This document shows positions 24,641 through 37,743 of a DNA stretch of 64,000 nt, piece by piece. Position 1 is the first letter of the stretch; every line of letters begins with the position of its first letter. A model generated the notes under the pieces. It saw nothing but the letters and a program-made list of their open reading frames with translations. It was not told the origin of the DNA and did not search any database. Source of the DNA: Nyssa sinensis (lineage: Eukaryota; Streptophyta; Magnoliopsida; Cornales; Nyssaceae); contig CM018046.1 of NCBI GenBank assembly GCA_008638375.1, positions 40,415,706-40,479,705 of the forward strand, written 5' to 3'. The translations under genes and the position numbers were made by a program.

Positions 24641-27518
24641 TTACACATAAAATCCCCCACCATACATTTTTGTTGTGCTCAAGTCCCAGCAGGGTCAAGA
24701 TCAGGCAGGATTTCGGATTAATATAAAACCGAACCAACCGCATGGCCTTTTAACTTTTTAGCCTTCCAAACTTGGAAAAATGTCATAACTTGTACTAACA
24801 CCATCTAAATCTAAATGGATTAAATCCTAACACCTTCTAAATGGGCTTAATAAAAGTGAATGATCAGCATATCACTGTATAATTTCAATTTAAAGATGGT
24901 AATTTTTAGTTTCCATGGAAGCCGTAAAACAAGAAAATATATTATTATTTTTAGTGAAGGAAAATTTTAATTTATTAAAATTTTCATCCCACCATTAGAT
25001 GAGAAAAATTTACTTACGGTAATTTTTCTCAATACATATTCATTGAGAAAAATAAGTAATTAACCATAATTCCATAACAAGATTAACTTTAATATGGTTT
25101 AAATCTTATGGAAACGGGACGTGTTAGAATATTTATAAAATTTTAAGATAATTCAAAATTGTGTTAAAGTTGAGCTGGGGTTAGAATTCTTAACTCATAA
25201 CCCATCATTATTTACATAATTAAGTTAAAAATCTGATTTTTGATTTAAAGAAAAAGTCGACCAACTAAAACTAAGAAACTGAGTTATTCTCAAAGTAGTA
25301 ATTTATTTATTTATTTTTGCAGATAAAATATAAATCGAGTTCTTCTTAAAGTAGTAATTTTTTTCTTTTTGTATAAAAAATATGCTTATATATATATATA
25401 TATCATAGTAGAAGATTTAAGAGTCTAATTTAAGTCCAAGACATAGAATCCTATTAAAAGTGCAATTTATGTTGCATTAAAAGTCCTCAACACAGAATCT
25501 TATACTAAGTACTAATTTATTAAAGAATAAATTATACAAATCTCTCCTGAGGTTTTGATAATTACATTGATTTTTGCTGACATTTTTAAAATTACACTGG
25601 CCTTCCCTAACTTTCCTGACAATATTTAGATACCCTCTCTAGTAAATTTTTCTTCAAAATGACAAAACTATTCCCTTTCTTGGTTTTTCTTTCAATTTTT
25701 TAGATTTTGACCATTTTTTTGTCATTTTTCAAATAAATATTGATAAAAATCTTAAATTTATTTTTATATAAAATAAAAAAATTATTTACCATAAATTTAT
25801 TTTTAAATAAAATAATAAAAAATCTTTCAAAAAAAGTTAGAAAAAATTGGTTAAAGTTGAAAAAATGTAAAAATATATAAAATGAATGATTTTGTCATTT
25901 TGAAAAAAAAATTTGATTGAAAATGGATATATATATATATATATATAAACACTGTATATAATATGTACAAAAAAAATTCATAGTTGTGTTCTCTCCTAAT
26001 TCTCGTTGGTTGAATTTTTTGTTTTTTTTAAAAAATTGAAATTCACATTTGTTTTACCTAAACTATGTACATAACTATGGTTTATCAGTTAAAAATTCTA
26101 ACTTTGGTTAAACTCAAATACAATTCTTAGGTATCCTAAATTCTCTCACGTGTCTTGTATTCATAGGATGCCCTAAACAACTTTGTTCATGAGTAAATCA
26201 TATTAAATCCAATCTCTTTCATAACATTTTAAAAATTGTTGGTAACTCATGACTTCTCTAAAAGAGGTCATGCGTTTTAGTTTATTTATTTTTCTCAACT
26301 TTGGACCGAGCTTTATGTCTTCAGTTGTTGGGTTCTTGAGTTTTTCAGAGTCTAAAATTAAGAGACTCACTTGTAAAGCAATGATAATAATTTTACAATA
26401 CACCTTCCGTTGGCAAAAATAAAAAATAAAAAATCCTCTGTAAATTAAATGGAGCTTTACATTCAGTTTCCCTATTTTTTTTTTTTTTCTGTTTTTTCAT
26501 ATAAAGATACTACATTCTTAAATTATCATTTATGAGGATATGATGTAAATATCAAATGAAAAAAAAATGATGCTCACTTAGCTTTTCACTTTTTTATTAA
26601 AGAGTTTCCTCCAATAGAAAAAAAAAAAAAGGATTAGTTTTTTTTTGCTTTTTTCGTATTTTTTTGACAAGTGGGAGTTTCATTTAATCTCGGGACTATT
26701 TTTTAAATTCTCTGTCTTTCATTGTTTCCTATCTTACGTTGATAAAAAAAAAAAGGGACTAGTACGATAGATGAGGTTTTTTAAAGAAAAATATATAAGA
26801 AATTAGGTAATGATATGAGCTACCAATTTTTGACATGTTTCCAACTAAAGCATTAGAATGATACTATTTTCAGATAAGACTTTTTGAAAAATAATTTTAT
26901 TTTGGTTAAATATTCTAGAAATTAGGCAATGGCATCAGCTATTCACATACGTTGCTACTTTACGAATCATAATTACAATTGATATGATGAATTTTCATTA
27001 GTTTTGATAGGCTGTCTCAGAAATGCCATTTTATTTGGATTGCCTCAAAATTAAAGCATCAATTAAATATGTAAAACCTATACCCACAATTGGAAATTCA
27101 ATCTAAATTTAAATGCGGAAACTTGTATTATTTATTTAACCGAATTTAAACTATAATTTCGAATGATTTAACAAAATAAGTTGAATTACTAAAAAAAGGT
27201 AAAACAAAATTTTAGAAATTGGCCAAAGTATTCCAAATCCTAATCCAGTTTTAATTAACCCAATTTCTACTTGTGTGATTTTACCATACACGGTCAAGGT
27301 TATGTTGATTCCAAATCTTTTTTATTTGATTCTATTTTGCAAAGTAAACCTTATTCATGAAGCACATTGACATAATAAATGGCTTCAGTACTGATTCACT
27401 TATTCTTGAGAGAAATTGAAGCTTTGCTCCTCTCTTTTTTTTCTTTCTTCTAAAGACTAGTTGGATAAGCTACTATTAATATCTTTGTCAATAATGCCAA
27501 TAGAATGATGTTTTGCAG
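24641..27518 (+). other. Remainder of CNL intron 3
   Basis: AT-rich intronic DNA with no coding exon that I can support. It contains TA tracts at about 25388-25403 and 25928-25947. A minus-strand 66-codon ORF at 26203-26403 has no recognised family. The size (intron about 3.6 kb) suggests old inserted elements too decayed to name. Confidence 0.45.
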
Positions 27519-27887
27519 GTTGAATTTCCTTGTTTGGAGGACTTATGGATCTACAAGTTGGACAAGGTGAACGAGATATGGTGTAGCACTGTTCCGAACA
27601 ACTCCATTTGTAAACTTAGAAATTTGAGAGTACAAAGTTGTGGTTCTCTAGAAGAGGTATTTAAAGTGGAAGGGCCAAATGTAGGGGAGGGAATAGTTGC
27701 AAGAGATGAAACACCGGGAAGAAGAGAATTGAGAAGCAATCTTTTGTTCCCTCGATTACAAAGTATGTACCTTTGTAATCTACCACAGCTCATGAGCTTT
27801 TATTCAAGGTGTTCCATTTCTGAGTTTCCTTTCTTAGTAGAAGTGGGTATACTAGACTGTCCCAAACTAGACCCCACTCATTCTTGA
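27519..27887 (+). CDS. CNL exon 4 (C-terminal LRR)
   Basis: Acceptor TTTTGCAG at 27518 opens a phase-0 exon that starts VEFPCLEDLWIYKLDKVNEI. It continues through CKLRNLRVQSCGSLEEVFKV and ends DCPKLDPTHS plus TGA at 27885-27887. The 'VxFPxLExLxI' start is the signature of this modular exon type. After the stop another frame reads on (LENTMKLKTMDAALQQFSNE then Lys) to a good donor at 27945/27946. The true C-terminus may therefore have been shifted by a second indel. It is separated from exon 3 by an intron of about 3.6 kb. Confidence 0.75.
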   Translation, partial: VEFPCLEDLWIYKLDKVNEIWCSTVPNNSICKLRNLRVQSCGSLEEVFKVEGPNVGEGIVARDETPGRRELRSNLLFPRLQSMYLCNLPQLMSFYSRCSISEFPFLVEVGILDCPKLDPTHS

Positions 27888-28825
27888 AAACACAATGAAG
27901 CTAAAGACAATGGATGCCGCATTACAACAATTCTCAAATGAAAAGGTACGTTGTTGAATCCTATTACAGTCATTAAGAACCTTCTATATTTATAATTAGT
28001 GAACATAAAAATCTCTTAAAATATCAATTTTACCCTTTCAGATATAAGAATCTTGGCCTAGGAGTGTGTTTTGGTGGCTTAAAGCTTGGAAAACCTAGGG
28101 CTTTTCTTCACTTTTCTCCCATGCACGACTTCTGCTCTGAATCTTAGACCAAAATATGAAAAAAAAAAAATACACTAAGGGGTTGTATTTATAGTGGAGG
28201 GGCAAAGGTGCAAAATGACCCTTTTGTCCTTAATGAATCCGGGACCCCGTTACACTACAACCCACTCCGAAACGTCTCAATTCGATATTTTATTTTAGCC
28301 AAAGTTCTTAAAATTATTTTAAATGAAATTTTTCAAAAAAATAAATTTTCACCTGTGTAGAGATCTGAAAAAAAAAAATGAGAAAAATTTTTTCGTTTCG
28401 CTGGTATGGCATTGGTCCTTGCACGGTTTGCCGATAGGACATATCTCATGTACGGTTTTGCTAGTAAAGCATTTTCATACATTGTTTTCACCATATGACA
28501 TGTTTAGAAACATATTTGGAGGGTGTCATAGAAGAGAAATATGCTTAGAATATTGTGAGGTAACCGCTGTACGAATTTGAGACAAAACGGAAATAGTTTC
28601 CGGAACTGGACAAAAAGGGCGTTCGGGTGGCCGGGGTGGAACGGGCCTAAACCGACCTCAAATGAAAATGTTTTCTTCTAAGAGTTTTCATTTAAAATAA
28701 TTTTATGAATATTGGATAAAATGGAATCTCAAATTGAAGCATTTAGGAATGAGCTGTAGAATAACGGGGTTTCCGGGCTCATTAAGGGCAAAATAGTCAT
28801 TTGCCCTTGCCCCCTTTGACCCCTC

Positions 28826-28837
28826 ACTATAAATAGC
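28826..28837 (+). promoter_or_regulatory. TATA box of element F
   Basis: ACTATAAATAGC, a near-perfect plant TATA box, followed by a GAGA-rich leader. Its counterpart in E is ACTATAAATACAACC on the minus strand at 28181-28195. This marks the likely U3/R boundary of the LTR family. Confidence 0.6.
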
Positions 28838-28848
28838 AGCCTCAATGA

Positions 28849-28882
28849 GCTGGAGATACAGAAATCATTCTGTATCTCCAGC
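28849..28882 (+). other. 15-bp stem hairpin near the element F transcript start
   Basis: GCTGGAGATACAGAA and its exact reverse complement are separated by the four-base loop ATCA. It begins 11 bases after the TATA box, so it would be at the extreme 5' end of an LTR transcript, or span the start site. Confidence 0.7.
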
Positions 28883-29102
28883 CTTTCACGTTCTTATAGA
28901 GAGAGAGCGAGAAAAGCCCTAGAAATTCAAGAATTCAAGCTGCCGAAACACATATTTCGAGCGGGATTTTGGCCGAACTTCCTTCTAAGAAGTTGTTCGT
29001 CTCCATGAGTACTATATCCTCACCGAACAGTTTGGCATTCCAGCCAACACAGCCACCGCAGTTTAAGAAAAACTGATTTTAGGTATGATGTAGTGCTAAG
29101 CT

Positions 29103-32100
29103 TGTCACGCCCCGGATTCCCGACCGAAACCGGGGACGCGACTGAACGAAACAAAAGAAGAAAATACATAGACGAATAAATAAATAAATACCAATTTAAC
29201 TAATTTAGATACAAGCCTACATACATTCCTGTTTTAAAAAAATTTTGGCAGAACCTCCTTTGTTTTTCGAGTCTTTTTCCCCCTGATAATCACAATACAT
29301 CATATAAATACAAACACATCATAATCCATCCTCACTCGATGGCCACAATCTTATCAAAGTTAAATATACATTGCCTAATTATACAATCCATCACGTCTAC
29401 TCCTACACTTAAACTAAAAGATCACAAATTCCATATTTATTACAATATACAATGACATTTCCATTCTTTTCAGAAACACACCAATCTTTTATAATATCAA
29501 AATACGCCCCAAGGGCCAAATATTCTTCCAAATTTATTTTCTCTCCTTTCTCCAAGACTTCATCAAGTCCCGCGTACCAGGAGCTTTATCTGAAACCTGT
29601 GCCCACGAATGGGTCAGCGCCAACATGCTGGTATGGTACAATACTAATGCAAGGAATAAAATTAAGACGTGGCATGTGCAAGTGTACATGTATATCTACA
29701 TGCCTCCTTAATCATTCATATGATGTGATGGCAATTTATATAATGCATCCATACAAAATCAATATCACATTCATGAATTTCTACAATGCGATGTCAATAT
29801 GCGTGACGCACACATGAAACTCTATGTCACCCATGTCCCACTTCACGGTCCGCCCCCGTCAGCCCGTGGGTACTGATGTTGGCCAGAATTTGGGTTTTTC
29901 ACCACAGGACCTACGCCCTCATAATGCACAGCACCTCGTGTTGACCCATACTATGCTTTCAAGGAATCACACTATGCCAATATGCCATGATTTCATCATG
30001 CAATAGTACAGTTCAAATGAAACATCACTTTCATAAGCATATGCAACATGCTTTAAATAATGCATCACAATTAAGATCAACAAATAGCATTTAAATCACA
30101 AGGTTTCATCCACAAATCTACGTGTCATACTCGTTCAATCTCAACAGTTATGCAAATCCACATGTCACAATATCAACAATCCTTCTAAAACATAAATCAC
30201 ATATGATGACAACTCAAGAAGTAAATCACAACTCCCAAATAATCTTAAATAACACGGGAAGCATATAAACTCAACTCAAAGTGTTCTCAAAGCAATTCCT
30301 ATGTGATCTTCTAGCAACAGATAAGCATAAGAATTGTTCAATCAATATGCACATCAATCCTAATTTAATTCTATTCCTTACTTAGTAAGGTACCATACCT
30401 TATCGGGTTATCTCAACCCTCAGAAGTCGTGTCCACTACGTAGCTTAATCAACCGATGGATGGCTATTAAGTTTTGACCAAGCATGCTGCCCAACTCAGC
30501 TCTTCAACACTTTTGTATTTCCCCAAGTTCCAAATATTCTTAGCTAAGCTCCGCTAGCACTCATGAACTACTCTAGCAGTTCCGGTCCTGCAGCACAAGC
30601 CTTCTTCTTCCCACCAACAAATCAGACAACAACAATAATACTAAATCACACCAAAATCCCAATGCAGAATTCGAACTCTAGCTTCCCTTTACTCAGAACC
30701 CCTGCTATTTCTATTAGCTCGCTTCAACCCGCACAGTCAGCCTCATCAGTTGGAATTTCATCATTTGGCTAGAATCAGAAAAATCGAAACTAGAAGACTC
30801 CCCTCTACAAAGACATCTTGCTGCCAAAAATTGACACATCAACCAATGCCTAGACGGCCACCACTACTGATTTACTTCAAACACCACTGCTCATGACACC
30901 AATCACACACACAACTCATCTTGAACTTGAATAAATCTGTGAGCCAACAACCCAAAAACTATAAAGAGAATCACCTGTTGCACCGCTTGTAATAACCCGG
31001 AAAATTTTTTTTTGATATGAAAATTTTCTTGGTTATTAAATAATTTTATTATTATTATTATTATTATTATTAGTATTCTTAGTACATGTGTTATATATAT
31101 ATATATATAAGTGGTATGCATGTGTAAAATGAAGTATGTGCAAATGTATATATAAATATATATATATATATATAAATCTGTGGGAGTGTGTGTGTGCATG
31201 TGGATGGACATATGTATGTATGTATATATGGCAGTGTGTGTACAACCGACCTAGTGTGTGTCTAGTGTGTGTATATGAGTGGATATGTATATAGGTATAG
31301 ATGTAGAGCAGCTTTGCATTTAATGCAAAGCTGCTTTGTAGGGAAATTTGAGAGGCTGATGCAGAGAGGAAAAGGTCAAGAAAAGGGGCTGATGTGAGGG
31401 AGAAACGTGTGAGAGTGGATGAGTGAGGTATAGGGGTTGGTCTCGGTTGGAGAAGAAAAGAGAAGGGAGAAAAGACTGAGAGCAAGGGAGAGAGAGTTCT
31501 GGACTGTGAAGAAGGAGAAGAAGCTCGAGGAGTGACCAAAAGAAGGGTGGAAGAGGGCACGGCTAGAGAGAGAAGCAACAGAAAAACCGTGAGTAATCTC
31601 CTTCTGTTTCAATTTTTTTTAAAGCATGTTACTTTAATTTAATTATAGGGACTTGTAGAGGGAATGAAATGGAGAATAAAGCAAGAAGAACTAGTTAAAA
31701 TGGTTAAGAGGAGAGGGAGAACTCCCCAGTTGCAGGTCACGGTTTTAAGAGGTGGGTCTTGTGATTTTATGTGTGAAACTTGCCTTAGATGATGTAGAAT
31801 GGAACCTAGGAGATGCAGAAAACATTTAGAATAAAAATAAGGGTTGAACCATGGGCTAACAGTCACAAAAATGGAAGGGAAAGGTTCGGCCGGAGAGTTG
31901 ACCGAGGGTTTGACCCTCTATTTCGTGGAGATGGGGAAGTTTTGGAGGGAAATGGAGGTTGGATATGGAATCTATGCGAAAAACCCTAGAAAAACACATT
32001 TAGAAAGGTTGAAAATGTCGCCGGAAATTGGTCGCCGGCGCCGGAACCCTACTGGGCGTCACCGGAAAATCGGGGAAGAAGGGGGGTCTGCTCCGGGTCG

Positions 32101-35100
32101 GGTCGGGTCGGGTCGGATCCGGTTCGGGCGGGTGTGGACCGCCCCTGCCACGTGTCGCCATGTGTTTTAAATTAAAAGATTAAAGGGGGCTGTTTGGTTG
32201 TGGATTTATGAAATTGAAAAATCTGAATTAATAAGAACAGGGATATCTTATCCCTGTTTTAGGCTGACCCTTGTTTGGCTGTCCGAATTAGGAATAGGAG
32301 AATTCAAATTTACAATTCTGCCCCTGAACTTTTGATAATTGAAAATTAACCCAAAAACTTACGGAAAATTATAAATTGACCCCCCAACTATTAATAATTC
32401 TGATTTGACCCTCCTGAATAAAATATTAATAAATATTAATTAATTAATTAATTAATTAATTTAATTATTTAAATATTCAAAAATATCCCGGAGTCCTAAA
32501 TGGGACAAGTCATTAGTGTATTTTGACTATCTCGGCCATTCTGAGGCCAATGGCGAGGTCCGTTTTACGAGACGGGGTCCCGAAAAATAAAAGACCCTGT
32601 AGTAACATATAAAATTACCAAAATGCCCCTGAATTGGAATACAGTCAAGCGAACTCCGAATTTAGTGAACAAATAGTGAAACTTTATTATCTCGAGCATT
32701 CCGGACTCAACCGTGGAGTCCGATTTGTGAAAAGAGGTCACGAAATGTAAGGACCCGTGTAAAGTGCAAAATGACTATTTTGCCCTTTTAAACCCAGGTG
32801 TCCTAATTGAATTCTACAAAAGCCTAAACTTATTTTCTTCGATGTTCCGGACTCAATGGTAGAGTCTAATTTAGCAAAATACAAACTTATGAATTAAAGA
32901 CATAAAAATTTGATGAATAGCATAATTCAAATAACAATGAACTGAATCACCTGTTATGATTTTAGGGACACGAGGGGGGCAAGGAAAAGGTGATCTGACC
33001 TTCGGTATTCTCACTGTGATTCTACCATACTACGAGTGCCCCTTCTTGAGTTGAGATCGATTATCAGGTACGATATATTGTGCTAAGTAAGAAATATAAT
33101 TGAGATTAGGAATACTTGCTTTGCTGCCCTGATTGTTCACATGTTTGCTTAAGTGTTTACATGCTTATGTGCTACATGCTATCTTGTTAAGTTGGATGAT
33201 GAATTTTGTGTATATCGTATGTGTTAGTGTAGTGTGTGAATCATATGCTTTGAAGAACTGTTGATATTATAAATTGTGTACTTGAAGACATGCTTTATGT
33301 ATGAATGAGATGCATCATTGAGATTACATTATGACATGATGAAATCAGAGCATATTGGCATAGTGTGATTCTTTGGACATGGCGTGGGTAAGCACTTGGT
33401 GCTTTGCATTATGAGGGTGCAGATCCTGTGGTGAAAAACCCAAAATCGGCCAATAGGTACTTGCCTGCCTGACGGATTCCGGACCGTGAAGCGAGACATA
33501 CGCGGCGGTACTCATGCCAGCGGAGAATGACTGTATCATGAGACATGGGTGGCATAGAGTTGCATGGGTGTGTCACGCATACTGCTCATATACTGCATAT
33601 TGTGTATATGCTGCCATCATGACATTGAATGCCATATAGAAATAACTGTACACTTGCACATGCCACGACCTTAGTTCTGTTTCTTGCATTAGCATTATAT
33701 TGTACCAGCATGTTGAGCTGACCCCTTTAGTGGGGCAAACATTTCAGATGATGTCCCAGCTGTACGAGACGCGGAGATGAACTGATTAGGGACTATGTTA
33801 GGCCCAAGGGGCGCTTTTGATATTGTGTAAGGGCATAAGCCCGCGATTGTATTTTATTTTGTAAGTGGTGAAGAAATGGACCAGACCTTATGTAATTATC
33901 CGAACAGTATGTAGAATGTATGTAATCGTCCTTAATTATCTTTTATTCCTTTATTATTTTATTTTCTTTTGTCTCGTTACTCGCGCCTCGGGTTCGCTGG
34001 AATTCGGGGCGTGACACCGCTACTGCCACTACCGCTGCCTCTGTCAATTTCACGATACCCAAATCGAATCCAACCACTTCCCTGCAACCAATCCTCATTT
34101 TTAACAACAGAGACAGCCTGAACCTAAGATGGGGCAGAGCAGCAACGGAGAGAACCTGTTTCCACTCTGAGATCATCCAACAAAATCGCAACCCACACAA
34201 CTGCCAAATGATTGTTGCCCAAACCTGGAACCTCCTCTGCACCGTTGCACAACACACACATGTATATATATAAATATACTTGCTGCTACCGTCATACAAA
34301 TATAGATATATATATATATACACGCCCTTGCTAACAAATCAGATCGTAATTTGCCTCTAATACTACACAAACACACACTTCAATTACCATCTAATCCAAA
34401 ACTCCATTGCTCAACTTTCAATCCAATCCAACCAACACCTTCCGAAAACCTCAGGAAATCAAAATAACTCCAATTCATCACAGCAACCAAAACGGAAAAG
34501 AAAAAGATAGAGATAGAACCTGTCCTCCCTTTCCGAACCAAACTGCTCTTGGAAATGTTCAATCAAGTCGTCACCGTAGCCACCGACAAAACCACAACAT
34601 CACAGCACTCGTAACATCCAACAGTTGCAAGAATATCCAAAACCCATGGCCCCTGATTCACCGTACGTTGGCCCCTGCTCTCGGCAATGCCCAATCCGTT
34701 TCTCTTTCCCCTTTTTCCCCTTTCTCTCTCTCTCTGTATCACCACTCCTTCATTTTTCCTCTTCTCCACCGACCATTACAAAACCCATCTACTCTCGATC
34801 TGAACTCTTGCTCTGCGTCAAACCCAAACAAGCCACACACAAAACCGCAACGCAAATTCGAAGCAACCCAACGGGTGGTACAGCAAGGCAATCCGGTTGT
34901 GAGATCGGCAAGAATTTCTAGACCTGAACCCTCTAGATCTCTCGCTCTCTAGATCTCTCGAGAGTTACTTCTCCCTCTGCCAACCGTCGCCCCTCTTCTC
35001 CTCTCTTCTTCTTTCTCTCTTTTATTTTTCTCTTCTTTTTCTCCCTGTTTTCACGCGACTTGTGCCGCCCCATGTTTCTTTCTCTCGGTTTCTTTCCCAT

Positions 35101-35622
35101 CAGCTTCCTCGAAGCTTCCCTCATTTCTTTTGGTTTCTCTTTTCCTTTTTCTTTGATATTTTATATACATATTAAGACACATGATTCTTCCACTGCCGGC
35201 ACACACAATGGCCCACACATACACGGTACACATCACCAACCCATTCCTCTCTTCCTTTTTCTTATCTATTCTTTATTTATTTATTTACTTTATTCTTTTT
35301 ATTTTTATTGTTTTTTTTTTCTAGCTTCTTCAAGAAACTTTTCCAATTTCTCCATATATACATATATATATATATATATACATCTCATTTTATTTAATCA
35401 TTTTACTTCATTTTTATTTATTGTCACATTATTTAAAATTTTATTTCTTTCATTTCCTACAATATTAAATCACAACTCGCCAATAAAGTCGGGGATTTAT
35501 TCTACCACTATTGGGTCCCTGTTAATGGCTTGTTTATATTCAGGGCCATCTCTAATTATTATCGTCACAAAACCCTCTCTATTCATTCATTTATTTATTT
35601 TTATTTTTTTCAAGTCTCTACA
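29103..35622 (-). mobile_element. Element A: solo-LTR-like copy nested in F, split by B
   Basis: Read on the minus strand it starts TGTAGAGACTTGAAAA at 35622 and ends CCGGGGCGTGACA at 29103. The 5-bp target duplication AAGCT is exact (29098-29102 and 35623-35627). Element B interrupts it at 30987/34022; net length about 3.49 kb. The 29103-30980 part is the inverted counterpart of 41100-43014 in element D. ORFs within it (for example at 34407-34952 and 35060-35629) are low-complexity and not conserved between copies. Confidence 0.85.
30988..34016 (+). mobile_element. Element B: innermost solo-LTR-like copy
   Basis: A 3029-bp element from TGTAATAACCCGG to GGGGCGTGACA with exact target duplication CCGCT (30983-30987 and 34017-34021). 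Its 5' end differs from the TGTAGAGA start of A, D, E and F, so it is a distinct subfamily. Its 3' third carries the shared core (33380-33740). It includes ATT and TA microsatellites (31047-31073, 31090-31110) and GGGTC repeats at about 32096-32115. No gag, protease or reverse transcriptase is present. Confidence 0.85.
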
Positions 35623-36724
35623 AAGCTAGCAATAGATTTAAGTTCCCTTGTGTTTTTACATATATTTGAACTGTTGTAAATGTATATCTAATGTTAGGAG
35701 ATCACCTAAGAAGTAGCTCCTTTGAAAAGCCTAGAGTTGGTAGTTTAGGAGTATTTTTGTTCTTGTTGATTTTGGGTGATTTCTTGCTTTGTTTGGTATG
35801 TATTTGATAGATAGAATTGTGCCATGAGATTGTCAACCCATGTAATTATTGACACACCTTTTGGTTGGGCCATGTAATGATTTGATGCTTTTATATTTAA
35901 TGTAATTCTATGCCCTTATGAATTTGTTGAAAGTGTGATACTTGTGCTTTACATATGTATGGATATATTCAATTATGATGCATACATGTTGTGAGGGTGA
36001 TGCATTGAAGTTTAAATTTAACTTTCATGAAATAAGTTATATGATTTGGGATAAGGGATACCATGTGTTTGATGCATTGCCACATTGAACTTGCATAATG
36101 AAAGCATGGCATTTTGACATGGTGAAATTTCTTGGACACATGGTGTGAGTTGAATACGAAGTATTATGCATTATGAGGGTGTAAATCCTTGTGGTGAAAA
36201 ACCCAAAATTGGCCATTGGTAGTCGCACGCCATCGAGGTCCGGATCGTAAAGCGAGATATATATTAGTACTTGCATGCCAACGGGGAAGAACCGTGAAGC
36301 GAGACATGGGTGGCATAGTGTTGCATGTGTGCATCACGCATATAGACATTGCATGGCATTGGGGAAAAATGGGATTATAATCTTGAACTGTACACTTGCA
36401 CATGCCACGCCCTTAAATTTGTTTCTAGTCTTAGTATTACATTATACCAGCAGTTGAGCTGACCCATTTGTGGGTTGTTGGCGAATTTATGTTCATATAT
36501 TTTGTGAAAAATAGGTAGGAAAACACTTAAAGAAACAAAAGAAACGATTTCCAAATTTTGGTAAATTAAAGTGAGAAATTAAGCATGCAAAACACCCTTC
36601 AAATAGGGTGAGAAAAATGCGTAAAATGGGGGCTTAAAAGCTAGGGAAATTGGGTTGAAAATGGGTGAAAAAAGGGCTTGAAAAACTTAGAAAAAAATTC
36701 AGAAATGAAAAAATTAGGTTACAG

Positions 36725-36965
36725 CCATGAACAGTAAAAAATCAGAAACAGCCCCTGACATGCCCCTGCAGTGCCCAGCCGTCCAACCGCGCGCCCACGC
36801 GCCGCGAGCCGCTCCCCTGCGCGCTGCGTTGCCTGCCGCCCACGGGCGCGCCAGCCTGCCATGCCTCGCCCCTCTCGCGCACTCGCGCGCCCATGCGCGA
36901 CCCCCCTGCGCGCCTGCTGCTTTGTCGCGACGTGCCCCACGCGACAGCCTGTGACACCTCCCTGA
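36725..36965. other. GC-rich island inside element F
   Basis: About 240 bases with dense GCGC/CGCG motifs in otherwise AT-rich DNA. It is open in several frames on both strands, which produces many overlapping Arg/Ala-rich ORFs. None looks like a protein family and the island has no counterpart in elements A, B or D. It is followed by a T/G-rich stretch repeating TTTTGGGCCATGTTTGG variants (about 36990-37170). Confidence 0.6.
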
Positions 36966-37743
36966 CACTCGCCCCTTTGGCCACCTTTTTTGAGCCATTT
37001 TTGGGACACTTTTTGGGTCATATTTGGACAATATTTTGGGCTATGTTTGGCCAATTTTTAGGCCATGTTTGGGTCCTATTTTGGGCTGTTTTAGGGACCT
37101 TTGTGGGCCATGTTTTGGCCATGTCGTGACCTAGATTTCAAGCCCATGTTTGGCCATCCACTAGGGCCACCTTTGGGCTGATATTTGACTAACTTTTGAC
37201 CATGTTCTAGGACATTTTGGGGTTATCCGAGCCATCACTTTAAGGGAATTTTTGGAGATACTTTAAGACTATTTTAAGGGCTATTTTTAAACATAATTTA
37301 AATTGTTTGGAGCATTAGTTGGGACAAGCATTTAATTTTAATCTTGGGAAAAAAATTTGGAGAATAATAAGGGATATTTCAATTAAATTTACTGGATTGT
37401 CCTTTCTTTTCTTTTCTTTTCTTTTATTTCGTTCAGTCGCTCCTCGGGTTCGTGGAAATCCGGGGCATGACAGCCTGTGGCCGGGTTTGGTCGGATCCAC
37501 TTGGGTCACCTGGATGCCCTTTTGGTCCAATTTTTGAAACTGTCTTCGAATAGGCTCAAATTTTTATAGGAGGTGTATTTTAACATTCTAAATATATTTC
37601 TCTTCTATGACATACTCAAAATATGTTTCTAAATATGACTTATGTCTAAATGTGTATGTATAGTACCCTACCAGCAAATGGTGCATGAATAGTGCTCTAT
37701 CGACAAAACGAAAAATTCACTCTCATTTTTCCAAGTCTCTACA

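Larger units (their letters stand above)
28356..37472 (+). mobile_element. Element F: solo-LTR-like copy nested in E, split by A
   Basis: It begins TGTAGAGATCTGAAAA at 28356 and ends CCGGGGCATGACA at 37472, TG to CA. The flanks are ACCTG (28351-28355) and GCCTG (37473-37477), a 5-bp target duplication with one later substitution. Element A splits it at 29102/35628; the net length is about 2.6 kb. It has a TATA box at 28826-28837 and a strong hairpin downstream. Its right half shares the family core (GTGGTGAAAAACCCAAAATTGGCC near 36191). No gag-pol is present. I call it a solo LTR; a non-autonomous LARD-type element is the alternative. Confidence 0.75.
28040..37743 (-). mobile_element. Element E: outermost solo-LTR-like copy, interrupted
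   Basis: The right end, read on the minus strand, starts TGTAGAGACTTGGAAAAATG at 37743. It runs to 37478, is split by element F, and resumes from 28350 leftward to about 28040. Continuity across F is shown by homology to F's own unbroken sequence (ATTTAGAAACATATTT, TGTCATAGAAGAGAAATAT, then TTTCATTTAAAATAATTTTA, AACGGGGT..CCGG, CACTATAAATA). A minus-strand TATA box lies at 28181-28195. The usual GGGGCGTGACA end is missing, so the 3' part is lost and no target duplication can be shown. Confidence 0.65.

Noticed and set aside
31036..31578. 180-codon minus-strand ORF
   Set aside because: Low-complexity reading of TA, GT and ATT microsatellites in element B.
34407..35629. Two plus-strand ORFs of 181 and 189 codons
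   Set aside because: They are antisense readings of element A, rich in Ser/Pro/Phe from CT-rich DNA, with no family match and no equivalent ORF in D.
36714..37129. Six overlapping Arg/Ala-rich ORFs on both strands
   Set aside because: A GC-rich block naturally lacks stop codons; all frames are open at once, which argues against any being selected.
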